A stretch of DNA of 38,709 nt from JAGNRR01 sp964409905 (GCA_964409905.1 CAYPET010000019.1:1-38709), one strand, 5' to 3'; counted from the stretch's first letter, positions 8,186-17,204 are shown. Made by a program: numbers and translations. Notes: generated by a model from the sequence alone, not told the origin.

Positions 8186-9934
8186 TTATTTTATTTCGAA
8201 ATTATAAGGCATCTTCATTTGAATCTTATTTTCTTGATTCCGGATTTCTTTGATTTGTTTTAATATTTCATAATCTTCACCTAAATATTGTTTTAATAAC
8301 TGTACGTTTTTATCGCTACCCGTTGCCGAGGCAATTAATTGCTGAATAGCATCTTGTTGTTTCGGATACTCCACAATTCCATACTCGGTCAATTTTAGTC
8401 TTTTAGCCATTGCTTTGATAGCATCATTCTGCGAGCCTATGGCATCTACCAATTTTAGTTTTTTAGCTGCTACTCCCGAATAAACATGCCCCTGTGCTAA
8501 TTCTTCTACCTGATCCACACTTAAGTTACGCGCCTGAGCCACGCGTGATTTGAAGGTTACATAAACCGAATCGAGATAGGATTGTATAAAGCTTCTTTCC
8601 ATTTCGGTCATATCCCGATAACCGTTGGGGAAGTCGGCGTATTGAGCAGTTTTTACTGCATCAAATGTGATACCGAGTTTATTGCTCATAAAATCGCCGA
8701 TATTAAACATGACTCCCACCACACCAATACTACCGGTAATGGTATTGGCATCGGCAAAGATGGTATCAGCGGCGCAAGACATATAATAGCCCCCACTGGC
8801 TGCAACATCGCCCATGCTAACGTAAATAGGCATTTTTTTTGCCAATAGCTTGAGCTCGTGATAAATGACCTCACTGGCCAAGGCACTACCACCGGGAGAA
8901 TTGATGCGCAATACCACCCCTTTTACTTTATCGTCTTTGGCAATCTCGCGCACATGCTCAACAAAATCAGCCGAATAAACACCGTCCATGCCTGAGCCAT
9001 CCATTATAGCACCGTTGGCATATAATATGGCTATTTTCTCCTTACCACGCTGTTTTTTGATAGTTGGTACATATTCACTAATACTCACAAAACGAATATC
9101 CTCATCTGCTTCCAGCTTCGTTTCCTTTTTTAACAAGGCCATTATCGAGTCGGCATATACCGTGCCATCAATAAAGCCTAGGCGCTTGGCATCTGCTGGG
9201 AACTTTACATCCAGTTGATTGGCCATGAGTTGAAGTTCGGACAAAGGCCGCTTTGTTTTTTCGGCAACAGCCGTCATGAATAAAGAATCCATGTGTGTGA
9301 GCATGTCCATGAGCTGCATTTTATTGGGTTCACTAAAGTCCTTTCTGGAATAAGGCTCGTGTGCACCTTTAAATTTTCCGCAATGAAAATTTTCAACTTT
9401 CACACCTAATTTTTCAAATGTCCCTTTAAAAAAGTTGCCGACTAAGGACAGCCCTTTAAAATCCATAGCACCATGTGGATTGAGATATACTTTATCCGCC
9501 ACTGATGCCAGGTAGTAGGATTTATGGTCTGAGACTTCGCCATACGCGTAAATAAACTTCTTGCTTTCCTTAAATTTTTTCAAGGCCACACGCAACTCCG
9601 AGAGGCTCGCCCAACCATTAGGCGAGATGCCCATTTTAATGTACACCCCTTTTATTTTACTGTCTGTGACGGCATTTTCAATGGCCCGAATGGCATCATG
9701 CAAACCTGCTGTTTCCATCTGACCGCCCTGGAAGAAGGCAAAAGGATTTTCGGTGGTTTGTTCTTCATAAAGTGTGCTAGCGTCCAAATGCAGGATGCTG
9801 TTGTTTTCTATTTCTTGCTTGTCACTACCGGCACTTATGGCAGCTCCGATGCCCAATAGCAGTAAAAAGCCCGCCACAAAAAAGAACACAATAGCACTTA
9901 ATGATGCAAAGAAGAATTTGAAAAATTGTCTCAT
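8186..9934 (-). CDS. sppA: Signal peptide peptidase SppA, 67K type (protease IV)
   Basis: A 582-residue membrane serine protease with a single N-terminal transmembrane segment (~10-33) and two tandem S49 domains. The catalytic dyad is recognisable. The Lys is in GKFKGAHEPYSR (K189, matching GTYKSAVEPF of E. coli SppA), and the Ser is in SMGDVAASGGYYMS (S380). The oligomer-forming NSPGGS loop precedes it and TGSIGVVG follows. The length fits the long form of E. coli rather than the short Bacillus form. Its role is degradation of cleaved signal peptides in the membrane. It is divergent from folK with only 61 bp between the starts. Confidence 0.95.
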   Translation of the reverse strand: MRQFFKFFFASLSAIVFFFVAGFLLLLGIGAAISAGSDKQEIENNSILHLDASTLYEEQTTENPFAFFQGGQMETAGLHDAIRAIENAVTDSKIKGVYIKMGISPNGWASLSELRVALKKFKESKKFIYAYGEVSDHKSYYLASVADKVYLNPHGAMDFKGLSLVGNFFKGTFEKLGVKVENFHCGKFKGAHEPYSRKDFSEPNKMQLMDMLTHMDSLFMTAVAEKTKRPLSELQLMANQLDVKFPADAKRLGFIDGTVYADSIMALLKKETKLEADEDIRFVSISEYVPTIKKQRGKEKIAILYANGAIMDGSGMDGVYSADFVEHVREIAKDDKVKGVVLRINSPGGSALASEVIYHELKLLAKKMPIYVSMGDVAASGGYYMSCAADTIFADANTITGSIGVVGVMFNIGDFMSNKLGITFDAVKTAQYADFPNGYRDMTEMERSFIQSYLDSVYVTFKSRVAQARNLSVDQVEELAQGHVYSGVAAKKLKLVDAIGSQNDAIKAMAKRLKLTEYGIVEYPKQQDAIQQLIASATGSDKNVQLLKQYLGEDYEILKQIKEIRNQENKIQMKMPYNFEIK

Positions 9935-9953
9935 AATTAGTTCAGATTTTCAT

Positions 9954-9961
9954 CAAAGGTA
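9954..9961 (-). promoter_or_regulatory. Candidate -7 box of sppA, TACCTTTG
   Basis: A perfect TAnnTTTG on the minus strand, 20 bp before the sppA start. On the plus strand a near match, TACTTTG (9976-9982, one spacer base short), precedes folK, so this short interval may hold divergent promoters. Confidence 0.5.
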
Positions 9962-9995
9962 TGCGGGTGCCGATGTACTTTGCGAACTGTAAATT

Positions 9996-10475
9996 ATGAA
10001 CGGTGTTTATTTAGGGATAGGTGGCAATGTTGGCAATCGCGCATATTATTTAGATAAAGCCCGAGCAAAAATCACCGGACTAATTGGCCCTATTTTACGT
10101 GAGTCATCCATTTACAAAACGGCCGCTTGGGGCAATACTGAACAACAAGATTTTTATAATCAGGTGTTATATGTCCGCACCAAGCTTGAGCCAGCCAGCT
10201 TGCTAAAAACTTGCCTCGAAATAGAAAAAGAAATGGGCAGGCAACGTGATGTAAAATGGAGTGCCCGAACGATTGATATTGATATCCTCTTTTTTAATAA
10301 TACCATTATTCAAAAAGAGCGGCTCCAAATACCGCATCCGCACGCACACCTGCGCAATTTTGTATTGATACCAATGGAGGAAATTGCACCACATTATATC
10401 CACCCAATATTTCGAAAGAAAATACGCACGCTGTTAAAACAGTGTCCTGATATACTGCCGGTGAGTAAAGTTTAA
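9996..10475 (+). CDS. folK: 2-amino-4-hydroxy-6-hydroxymethyldihydropteridine diphosphokinase
   Basis: A 159-residue HPPK that transfers pyrophosphate from ATP to 6-hydroxymethyl-dihydropterin in folate synthesis. The N-terminus has the family start YLGIGGNVGNR. The signature region WSARTIDIDILFF (~87-99) carries the two metal-binding Asp residues, and IPHPHAHLRNFVLIPMEEIAP follows as usual. The length is normal for a stand-alone enzyme. The stop codon is 1 bp before the next ATG, so it is probably co-transcribed with the deoxynucleoside kinase. Confidence 0.96.
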   Translation: MNGVYLGIGGNVGNRAYYLDKARAKITGLIGPILRESSIYKTAAWGNTEQQDFYNQVLYVRTKLEPASLLKTCLEIEKEMGRQRDVKWSARTIDIDILFFNNTIIQKERLQIPHPHAHLRNFVLIPMEEIAPHYIHPIFRKKIRTLLKQCPDILPVSKV

Positions 10476-10476
10476 A

Positions 10477-11118
10477 ATGCCCATGAAGTATTCGTTGATA
10501 ACCGTAGAGGGAAATATTGGTGCCGGAAAAACAACCTTGGCCAAATTGTTGGCAGCTTATTTCAATGCGCATTTAATACTGGAACAATTTGAAAACAATC
10601 CGTTTTTGCCCAAATTTTATGAGCAACCGGAACAATATGCCTTTCAGCTGGAGCTATCTTTTCTGGCTGCGCGCTATCAGCAACTGAAAAAACAAATGAC
10701 CAATCGCGACATTTTTCGTAATGGGATCATCGCAGACTATCTATTTATAAAAAGTAAATTGTTTGCTCGCGTTAATTTGCCACCAGACGAATATGAACTT
10801 TACGAATCATTGTTTGAAATCATCTACCCCAATCTCCCCCAGCCTGAAGTGCTCATTTATTTGCATGCGCCTATTGGCAAACTGAAAGCAAACATTGCTA
10901 AACGCAACAGAAGCTATGAACAGACTATTGAGAGTGATTATCTGGAGAAAATACAGGGCGCCTACGAAAGTTATTTAAAGAGCCAAGAATGCATCACCTT
11001 AATGATCGATGTTGCCGAAGTCGATTTTCTTGAACACCCAACACATTTCTGCCAATTAATCAAATTTTTGAATCAGGATTACAAAAAAGGTCAGCATTAC
11101 CTCCGTTTCGAAAACTAG
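10477..11118 (+). CDS. Deoxynucleoside kinase (deoxyadenosine/deoxyguanosine kinase type)
   Basis: A 213-residue nucleoside salvage kinase with the P-loop VEGNIGAGKTT (G12-T20), an LILEQFENNPFL substrate segment and the FRNGIIADYLFIKSKLFA helix typical of the dNK/dGK/dAK family. It phosphorylates deoxynucleosides at the 5' position. Whether purine or pyrimidine substrates are preferred cannot be read here; most Bacteroidota relatives are annotated as purine-type. It is directly downstream of folK (1 bp). An alternative start at the third codon (10483) is possible. Confidence 0.92.
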   Translation: MPMKYSLITVEGNIGAGKTTLAKLLAAYFNAHLILEQFENNPFLPKFYEQPEQYAFQLELSFLAARYQQLKKQMTNRDIFRNGIIADYLFIKSKLFARVNLPPDEYELYESLFEIIYPNLPQPEVLIYLHAPIGKLKANIAKRNRSYEQTIESDYLEKIQGAYESYLKSQECITLMIDVAEVDFLEHPTHFCQLIKFLNQDYKKGQHYLRFEN

Positions 11119-11129
11119 ACATCAGCAAA

Positions 11130-11816
11130 TTACGATTTTTTATCAACCAAGTCTGATTCAATTCTCTCCTTTTTTGCCGTCAGGCTGATCTTCAATTCAA
11201 CCTTGTCATAAATCCATTCATCACCCAATGATCGATTATTTTTATAAGACATGCCCCAATCCTTTCGATTGATAATAAAAGTGGCTTTAGCTTGAATTAC
11301 ACTGTCTGTATTGGTAATATTCGCCGGAAAACGGATAAGATTTGTTTTCCCATGCATGCTCAACTTACCTGTAACTTTATATTCAGCAGCATTTTCAGCG
11401 GACTGTGGTTCAATATTGGTAATCCCAAACTTAATTGTTGGATATTCTTGTTCATGAAAAAAATCTTTACTCAACAAATGAGATCGAAATTGCTGCTTCT
11501 TTTCTTCGTCCAGATCGGGTGATGTAATACGAATATCTCTCAGATTAAACAAAGCAAACCCTGCAGTAATAAGATCATTTTGAAGGTACAAAACACCACT
11601 ATCAATGGAGCATTCACCTGTCTGTCCATGAGTAGGGGTAGCACCATAAAAACGTACCATACTTTCCGCTTGTATGAGCCATGGCACTCCAATGGTTGTG
11701 GCCATTTCTTCCGGCACATCCGTTTGTATCAACTCAGCCTCGACACCGATAGGCTCTGTATTACAGGCCGAAAACAGCATAAGCAAAAAGCATGCTAAGG
11801 AATTGGTTTTTATCAT
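11130..11816 (-). CDS. YceI-like lipoprotein
   Basis: A 228-residue lipoprotein: the signal MIKTNSLACFLLMLFSAC has a lipobox with Cys at residue 18. It continues with a YceI-type lipocalin-like domain (VRFYGATPTHGQTG, LRDIRITSPD, DFFHEQEYPTIKFGI, GKLSMHGKTNLIRFPA, INRKDWGM). YceI proteins bind isoprenoids or other amphipathic molecules, and the physiological ligand here is unknown. The gene is convergent with the deoxynucleoside kinase (11 bp gap, no hairpin seen). It differs from the second YceI gene in the window (28898-29440), which has a plain signal peptide. Confidence 0.88.
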   Translation of the reverse strand: MIKTNSLACFLLMLFSACNTEPIGVEAELIQTDVPEEMATTIGVPWLIQAESMVRFYGATPTHGQTGECSIDSGVLYLQNDLITAGFALFNLRDIRITSPDLDEEKKQQFRSHLLSKDFFHEQEYPTIKFGITNIEPQSAENAAEYKVTGKLSMHGKTNLIRFPANITNTDSVIQAKATFIINRKDWGMSYKNNRSLGDEWIYDKVELKISLTAKKERIESDLVDKKS

Positions 11817-11951
11817 AGGTTGTAGTTTCTAACAAAGAAAAAACAAAGGTGTTTAAATAAATGTTAAGCATATTAAACGTAAAAGTTATGCTATTATTTG
11901 CCTTAATCTCAAATAAACAGATGAATATCGCTCCTCTTTATTTTTAGCTCT

Positions 11952-11959
11952 TATCTTTG
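11952..11959 (+). promoter_or_regulatory. Candidate -7 box of pckA, TATCTTTG
   Basis: A perfect TAnnTTTG, 24 bp upstream of the pckA start in an AT-rich intergenic region (11817-11983). Confidence 0.6.
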
Positions 11960-11983
11960 CACCCTCTAATTTTTTAAATATTT

Positions 11984-13597
11984 ATGCAAGAATTTGGAAT
12001 AAAAAATCCTAGTGCAACACTGAGCGATTTGGGCATCAATCCGGCTATCATTCATTGGAATCTTAGCTCGGAAGAATTAACACAAAAAACCGTAGAATTA
12101 GGCCAGGGAGAAATCACCAGCCAAGGCGCTTTGGCGGTTAACACGGGCAAATTTACTGGCCGATCTCCCAAAGACAAGTTTACGGTTAAAGATGAACTGA
12201 CCGCTGACTCGGTAGATTGGGGAACAATCAATTTTCCAATTTCACCTGCGCATTTTGATATACTTTACACAGATATGGTGGCCTATTTAGAAGGCAAAGA
12301 ACTTTGGGTTCGTGATGCTTACGCTTGTGCCGACCAACAACACCGATTGAACATTCGGGTAATAAACGAAACGCCTTGGGCAAACTTATTTTGCAATGAT
12401 TTGTTTCTGCGTCCTACACAAGAAGAAGTAATGCAACAACAACCCGAATGGGTCATTTTGCAAGCCCCGGGTTTTGAAGCAAATCCTGAAGTGCACGGTA
12501 CCCGTCAAAGTAATTTTACAGTAGTCAATTTCACAAAAAAAATGATTTTGATTGGAGGTAGTGCCTATACCGGTGAAATGAAAAAAGGCATATTTGGCGT
12601 ACTAAATTTTGTACTTCCTTTCGAAAAACAAGTCCTCAGCATGCACTGTTCAGCCAATGAGGGTGAGCAGGGTGATGTAGCGTTATTTTTCGGATTAAGC
12701 GGTACCGGTAAAACAACCTTGTCTGCAGATGCCAAACGAAAATTGATTGGTGATGACGAGCATGGTTGGGACCAAGGCTCAGTTTTTAACTTTGAGGGAG
12801 GTTGTTACGCAAAATGTATCGACCTGACCGAAGAAAAAGAACCCCAAATTTACAATGCTATTAAACCAGGTGCGCTGGTAGAGAACATTGTTTTTAAAGC
12901 AGGTACCAATGAAGTTGATTTCTCTGACTGTAGCATTACAGAAAATACCCGTGTAGCATATCCAATAAACCATATTTTCAATGCCAAGGAACCTAGTGTT
13001 GGAGGCAATCCAAAAAATATTTTCTTCTTAACTTGTGATGCCTATGGTGTATTACCTCCTATTTCTAAACTCACCACTGGTCAGGCTATGTATCATTTCT
13101 TGAGTGGTTATACAGCAAAAGTGGCTGGTACCGAGGTAGGTGTTACTGAGCCACAAGCTACCTTTTCGGCCTGTTTCGGTAAGGCATTTTTACCTTTGCA
13201 CCCCACCAAATACGCTGACCTGTTAGGTAAAAAACTAGAAGAAAACCCCGACATTAATGTGTGGCTAGTAAACACTGGCTGGAGCGGCGGTGGTTATGGC
13301 GTTGGTAATCGAATGAAATTGAGTTTTACACGTACGATGATTACAGCAGCAATGAATGGCGAATTGGATAACGTAACGTACGAGCACCACCCTGTATTTG
13401 GAGTAGCCATGCCAACATCTTGCCCCAACGTGCCAGATGAATTACTAATACCAGCCAATACATGGGCCGATTTAAAAGATTATAACAAAGCAGCAAATCA
13501 TCTTGCAGACTTGTTTAATCGAAACTTTGAACAATATAAAGATGAATCCAGTGAAGAAATCCGCGCCGCAGCGCCGTTAAACTTGGAAAACGCTTAA
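11984..13597 (+). CDS. pckA: Phosphoenolpyruvate carboxykinase (ATP)
   Basis: A 537-residue ATP-type PEPCK that interconverts oxaloacetate + ATP and PEP + CO2 + ADP. Visible motifs are TGRSPKDKF (~58-66), the P-loop GLSGTGKTTL (237-246), the kinase-2 metal site GDDEHGW (256-262), EGGCYAKCIDL, and NTGWSGGGYGVGNRM near the C-terminus. The length is normal. It is followed 53 bp later by an Fe-S ferredoxin gene on the same strand with no terminator visible between. Confidence 0.97.
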   Translation: MQEFGIKNPSATLSDLGINPAIIHWNLSSEELTQKTVELGQGEITSQGALAVNTGKFTGRSPKDKFTVKDELTADSVDWGTINFPISPAHFDILYTDMVAYLEGKELWVRDAYACADQQHRLNIRVINETPWANLFCNDLFLRPTQEEVMQQQPEWVILQAPGFEANPEVHGTRQSNFTVVNFTKKMILIGGSAYTGEMKKGIFGVLNFVLPFEKQVLSMHCSANEGEQGDVALFFGLSGTGKTTLSADAKRKLIGDDEHGWDQGSVFNFEGGCYAKCIDLTEEKEPQIYNAIKPGALVENIVFKAGTNEVDFSDCSITENTRVAYPINHIFNAKEPSVGGNPKNIFFLTCDAYGVLPPISKLTTGQAMYHFLSGYTAKVAGTEVGVTEPQATFSACFGKAFLPLHPTKYADLLGKKLEENPDINVWLVNTGWSGGGYGVGNRMKLSFTRTMITAAMNGELDNVTYEHHPVFGVAMPTSCPNVPDELLIPANTWADLKDYNKAANHLADLFNRNFEQYKDESSEEIRAAAPLNLENA

Positions 13598-13650
13598 CGG
13601 ATTTTATCGGAAGAAAAGTATAACGAAATAAGAATAGAGCACCTAGTACA

Positions 13651-13986
13651 ATGTACAAAATTCACTACACTTTTGAAGAAAAAGGATTACAACCCATAAC
13701 AATAGAAAATGCCGAACCCGGATTTAGCATTTTGGAAATTGCCCTGAAGAACAAAATTGACATTAGTCACAACTGTGGTGGTGTATGCGCTTGCAGCACC
13801 TGCCACATATATCTTGAGCAAGGAGAAGACTTTGTTGAGGAATTAAGTGATAAAGAAGAGGATTTTATCGACAGAGCCCGAAATCCAAGACTGAGTTCTC
13901 GCTTAAGTTGTCAGTGTGTGTTAGAAGAAGGTGAAGGTGAATTAAAAGTACATGTACCAGATCAAAGTGTAATATTAGGAGAATAA
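13651..13986 (+). CDS. fdx: [2Fe-2S] ferredoxin, ISC type
   Basis: A 111-residue adrenodoxin-type ferredoxin. The cluster ligands are C42, C48, C51 and C87 (C-x5-C-x2-C...C), in HNCGGVCACSTCHIYLE and LSCQC, with the same numbering as E. coli Fdx. Two further Cys (C46, C89) lie next to the ligands. It likely supplies electrons for iron-sulfur cluster assembly. It sits 13 bp upstream of iscX and downstream of pckA. The core ISC genes (iscS, iscU, hscA) are not in the window. Confidence 0.93.
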   Translation: MYKIHYTFEEKGLQPITIENAEPGFSILEIALKNKIDISHNCGGVCACSTCHIYLEQGEDFVEELSDKEEDFIDRARNPRLSSRLSCQCVLEEGEGELKVHVPDQSVILGE

Positions 13987-13999
13987 ACAATTGTAAATT

Positions 14000-14233
14000 A
14001 TGAATTTTGAACCCCCAATTAGCTGGAGCGATTACGAAGACATTGCAATAAAACTTTACGAACGTTTTGGCGATGAAATGAATGAAGGTAAAATATACCG
14101 AGTACGATTTACTCAGCTGCGCGACTGGGTATTGGAAATAGAAGGATTTACCGGTAAACAAGAAGAATGCAATGAAGGTCATTTGGAAATGATCCAAAGT
14201 AATTGGGTTTATGAATGGCGTGATAATCAATAA
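14000..14233 (+). CDS. iscX: IscX-type Fe-S assembly adaptor
   Basis: A 77-residue acidic protein matching IscX (YfhJ). It has ISWSDYEDIAIKLYERF near the start, VRFTQLRDWVLEIEGF in the middle and HLEMIQSNWVYEWR at the end. IscX binds the cysteine desulfurase IscS and modulates cluster assembly. The fdx-iscX order repeats the 3' end of the proteobacterial isc operon. A strong terminator follows. Confidence 0.9.
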   Translation: MNFEPPISWSDYEDIAIKLYERFGDEMNEGKIYRVRFTQLRDWVLEIEGFTGKQEECNEGHLEMIQSNWVYEWRDNQ

Positions 14234-14257
14234 GCTGCTGCATTAAAACATCAAATG

Positions 14258-14291
14258 GTAAAGGCGAGTAATTCCACTCGCCTTTACTATT
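14258..14291 (+). terminator. Terminator after iscX
   Basis: A 12-bp perfect stem (gtaaaggcgagt / actcgcctttac) with a 6-nt loop, 24 bp past the iscX stop. The following T run is short (tattt). Confidence 0.8.
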
Positions 14292-14362
14292 TAAAAATAA
14301 AATCAAAGCCTTGAGTTATCGGGCAGATTAATGTATTTTCACCCACCAACACGAAACAAAAG

Positions 14363-15517
14363 ATGCCTGCCAGTATTTTAATCATCGATGACGAGAAAAG
14401 TATCCGTAGTGCGCTGCGCGAAATATTAGAACAAGAAAAATTACGCGTTGACGAAGCTCCGGATGGTAAAGAAGGTTTAAACTTATTGCGTGCAAAAAAA
14501 TATGACTGTGCCCTATGCGACATTATGATGCCAAGGATGAACGGCATGGAACTGTTACAACAAGCCCAGAAAGAAGGCATTGATACCCCTATCATTATCA
14601 TTTCAGGACATGGCACCACCGATGATGCCGTTGATGCTGTGCGCATGGGAGCATTCGATTATGTTTCAAAACCGCCTGATTTGAATCGATTGTTCATTAC
14701 AGTACGTAATGCCATAGAAGCGGATAATTTAAAAAAAGATAATAAACAACTGAAGCGCAGAATTCAGAAAGTTCATGAAATTGTCGGTGAAAGCCCTGCT
14801 ATATTAAAAATCAAAGATACCATTGATCGTGTGGCCCCTACAGATGCTCGAGTCCTAATAACCGGAGACAACGGAACGGGCAAAGAATTGGTGGCTCGTT
14901 GGCTGCACGAAAAAAGCAACCGAAATGCAGGGCCATTGTTGGAGGTGAATTGTGCTGCAATTCCAAGTGAACTTATTGAAAGCGAGTTATTTGGTCACGA
15001 GAAAGGTTCGTTTACTGGTGCCGTAAAACAAAATATTGGTAAGTTTGAGCAAGCGCATGGAGGCACCCTCTTTCTTGATGAAATAGGCGACATGAGTGCT
15101 GACGCACAAGCTAAAGTGTTGCGAGCATTACAAGAAAGTAAAATCACTCGAATTGGCAGCAATAAAGAAATAGATGTAGACGTCCGGGTAATAGCTGCTA
15201 CAAACAAAGACTTGTTAGCAGAAATAGAAAATGAGCATTTTCGGAAAGACTTATATTTCCGTTTGGGCGTTATCGTTATTCAAGTACCCTCTTTAAATGA
15301 GAGAATTGAAGACGTTCCTTTATTAACAGGGTACTTTTTGGATACTATCTGCGCAGATCAAGGTAAGAAGCGTGTCACCATTACCAAAAAAGCGATGCAA
15401 AAATTGTGCGAGCATGATTGGCCCGGCAATATTAGGGAGTTAAATAATATCGTGCAACGGTTATTCATATTTGCGGAGGATGAAATTGATGAAAACTTAG
15501 TAGAACAATATGCCTAA
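14363..15517 (+). CDS. NtrC-type response regulator without DNA-binding domain
   Basis: A 384-residue sigma54 activator. The receiver domain (1-115) has the acidic pocket D9/D10, phospho-acceptor D53 and K103. The AAA+ domain (140-370) has Walker A GDNGTGKE (168-175), the sigma54-contacting loop GSFTGA (215-220), Walker B GGTLFLDE (D239, E240) and the arginine-finger region FRKDLYFRLGVI. The protein ends about 15 residues after the AAA+ domain (LFIFAEDEIDENLVEQYA), so the usual Fis-type helix-turn-helix is missing. It probably activates RpoN without specific DNA binding, or through a partner. Its stop codon overlaps the next start (TAATG). The cognate histidine kinase is not in the window. 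Confidence 0.92.
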   Translation: MPASILIIDDEKSIRSALREILEQEKLRVDEAPDGKEGLNLLRAKKYDCALCDIMMPRMNGMELLQQAQKEGIDTPIIIISGHGTTDDAVDAVRMGAFDYVSKPPDLNRLFITVRNAIEADNLKKDNKQLKRRIQKVHEIVGESPAILKIKDTIDRVAPTDARVLITGDNGTGKELVARWLHEKSNRNAGPLLEVNCAAIPSELIESELFGHEKGSFTGAVKQNIGKFEQAHGGTLFLDEIGDMSADAQAKVLRALQESKITRIGSNKEIDVDVRVIAATNKDLLAEIENEHFRKDLYFRLGVIVIQVPSLNERIEDVPLLTGYFLDTICADQGKKRVTITKKAMQKLCEHDWPGNIRELNNIVQRLFIFAEDEIDENLVEQYA

Positions 15518-15798
15518 TGGATGAATTTTCTTTACAAGAGGCCATGAAAAAAATGCTTGATGAAAGCCGTTGGGGTAAACGGTTTGAAGCTATCAGTTTG
15601 CAGCAGGACTGGAAAGAAATCATGGGTCAAACAATAGCCAACTACACCAAGGAGCTTACCCTAAAGAATAAGGTTTTGCATATCCAAACTGATATTGCTC
15701 CATTAAAAAATGAACTCATGTTAAATAAAAAAAGCATCATCGAGACGATAAATGCTTTTTATAAAAAAGAGATAGTAAAGGCTATTGAAATTAGTTAG
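15517..15798 (+). CDS. DUF721/DciA-like protein
   Basis: A 93-residue protein of the DUF721 family, which includes the replicative-helicase-associated DciA. Typical elements are the N-terminal helix with MKKMLDESRW, DWKEIMGQTIANYT, the strand VLHIQTDIAPLKNELML and the C-terminal helix. Its start overlaps the response-regulator stop by 1 bp (TAATG). Its stop overlaps the convergent tpiA stop by 4 bp. A role at the replication fork is inferred from the family only; short Bacteroidota members are poorly studied. Confidence 0.82.
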   Translation: MDEFSLQEAMKKMLDESRWGKRFEAISLQQDWKEIMGQTIANYTKELTLKNKVLHIQTDIAPLKNELMLNKKSIIETINAFYKKEIVKAIEIS

Positions 15799-16565
15799 GC
15801 CATAGCCTTAATAATATCAATAAAAGAATTTGCCTCCAAGGCTGCTCCTCCTATCAAACCGCCATCAACATTTTCTTTAGCAAATATTTCTTCGGCATTA
15901 TCCGCCTTTACACTACCGCCATATAAGATTGAAATATTCTCGGCAGCATCTGCACCCCATTTCTTCTCAATAACCGATCGGATGAAAGCGTGCATATCCT
16001 CTGCTTGTTCGGCACTTGCTGTTTTACCTGTACCAATAGCCCAAATAGGTTCGTAAGCTATAATCAGATTTGAAGAAACAGTTTCAGCATTCAAGTGGAA
16101 TAAACTTTCCTCCAACTGTTTTTGTACATATTCATTTTGTCCACCCGCTTCACGAACATCCAAAGGTTCGCCACAACAAAAAATTGGTGTCATTTTTGAA
16201 GTCAATACAGCATCGATTTTTCGTTGTAACCAATCGTTTGTTTCGCCAAATAATTGTCTGCGTTCTGAATGCCCAACAATTACATAACGCACTTGTAAAC
16301 TTTTTAGCATTTCACCACTAACCTCGCCTGTAAAAGCCCCTGATGGTTTATCAGATATATTTTGTGCACCAAGATTAATTTTAGAGTCTTCGTTTTTTTC
16401 CAAAAGCTGACTCACTCTATCCAAACCTGTAAATGGCGGACAAACAATGACTGTTTGATTATATTTCAATGATATTTTTTCCTTAATCAAATCATTTACA
16501 AGTATCGCACCCTGTTCAGGGGTTAAATTCATTTTCCAATTACCGGCAACTATTTTCTTTCTCAT
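15795..16565 (-). CDS. tpiA: Triosephosphate isomerase
   Basis: A 256-residue TIM-barrel glycolytic enzyme that interconverts dihydroxyacetone phosphate and glyceraldehyde 3-phosphate. The catalytic residues are N9/K11 in AGNWKMN, H99 in VGHSERRQ and E172 in AYEPIWAIGTG. The phosphate loop ILYGGSVK and GGLIGGAALE are present. It lies 8 bp after the OmpH-like gene and so is probably co-transcribed with it. Confidence 0.97.
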   Translation of the reverse strand: MRKKIVAGNWKMNLTPEQGAILVNDLIKEKISLKYNQTVIVCPPFTGLDRVSQLLEKNEDSKINLGAQNISDKPSGAFTGEVSGEMLKSLQVRYVIVGHSERRQLFGETNDWLQRKIDAVLTSKMTPIFCCGEPLDVREAGGQNEYVQKQLEESLFHLNAETVSSNLIIAYEPIWAIGTGKTASAEQAEDMHAFIRSVIEKKWGADAAENISILYGGSVKADNAEEIFAKENVDGGLIGGAALEANSFIDIIKAMA

Positions 16566-16573
16566 ATTATAAC

Positions 16574-17179
16574 TTATTTGGTATCTGAAGCATTCATTAT
16601 ATCAACGATTTCTTGGGTTATTTCTAGTTCTTTGTTCACATGAATAATTGAACCTTCTTTGGAATAACTAAGCACATAGTCAAATTGATTATCCTTATTG
16701 TATTCTGCTACGGCTTCATCAAGCTTTTTCTTCAATTGTTTATTAAACGCATCTTGATCTTTCAACAATTTTGTGCCCAGATTATTTCGCAAATTTTCAA
16801 GGTTGTCTTTGCGCTTTAGCAAATCATTTTGCATTTTTTCACCTTCTGCCTGGCTTAGGTTCCCTGCTTTTACTTTTTCTTGAAATGAAATAAAAGAAGC
16901 CTCCAAGGCCTTGGCCTTTGCTTGCAGTTCATTTTCAATCTTTTTTTCACGCGCTTCAAACTCCACTTTTTTCTTGTTGAATAAAGTATATTTTGATTCT
17001 AATGTATCCAAATCTATATAGGCAATTCTGCTAAGAGCCACGGCTTCTTTTTGCTCGCCAGCCTTTGTAATTGTTGTGCTATTCTTTTTCTTACTCGTTG
17101 TGCCGCTTTTTATACTAAATAGCAGATAGCCAACGCCCAGCAAGGCCAGTGAACTTAATATTAGGGGTAAATTTTTCAT
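16574..17179 (-). CDS. OmpH/Skp-like periplasmic chaperone
   Basis: About 201 residues with an N-terminal hydrophobic segment (LPLILSSLALLGVGYLLF), a Lys/Ser/Thr linker, then a Skp/OmpH domain. The strand RIAYIDLDTLESKY is followed by a long charged coiled coil (~70-150) and a C-terminal FDYVLSYSKEGSIIHV strand. Skp family proteins hold outer-membrane proteins in the periplasm. The segment reads more like a membrane anchor than a cleaved signal. I choose the ATG at 17179 because a -7 box at 17205-17212 would leave only about 7 nt of leader for the other ATG (17191). It is followed by tpiA. Confidence 0.85.
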   Translation of the reverse strand: MKNLPLILSSLALLGVGYLLFSIKSGTTSKKKNSTTITKAGEQKEAVALSRIAYIDLDTLESKYTLFNKKKVEFEAREKKIENELQAKAKALEASFISFQEKVKAGNLSQAEGEKMQNDLLKRKDNLENLRNNLGTKLLKDQDAFNKQLKKKLDEAVAEYNKDNQFDYVLSYSKEGSIIHVNKELEITQEIVDIMNASDTK

Positions 17180-17204
17180 AGCGAGGTTCATTCCAAAAAA
17201 CGCG

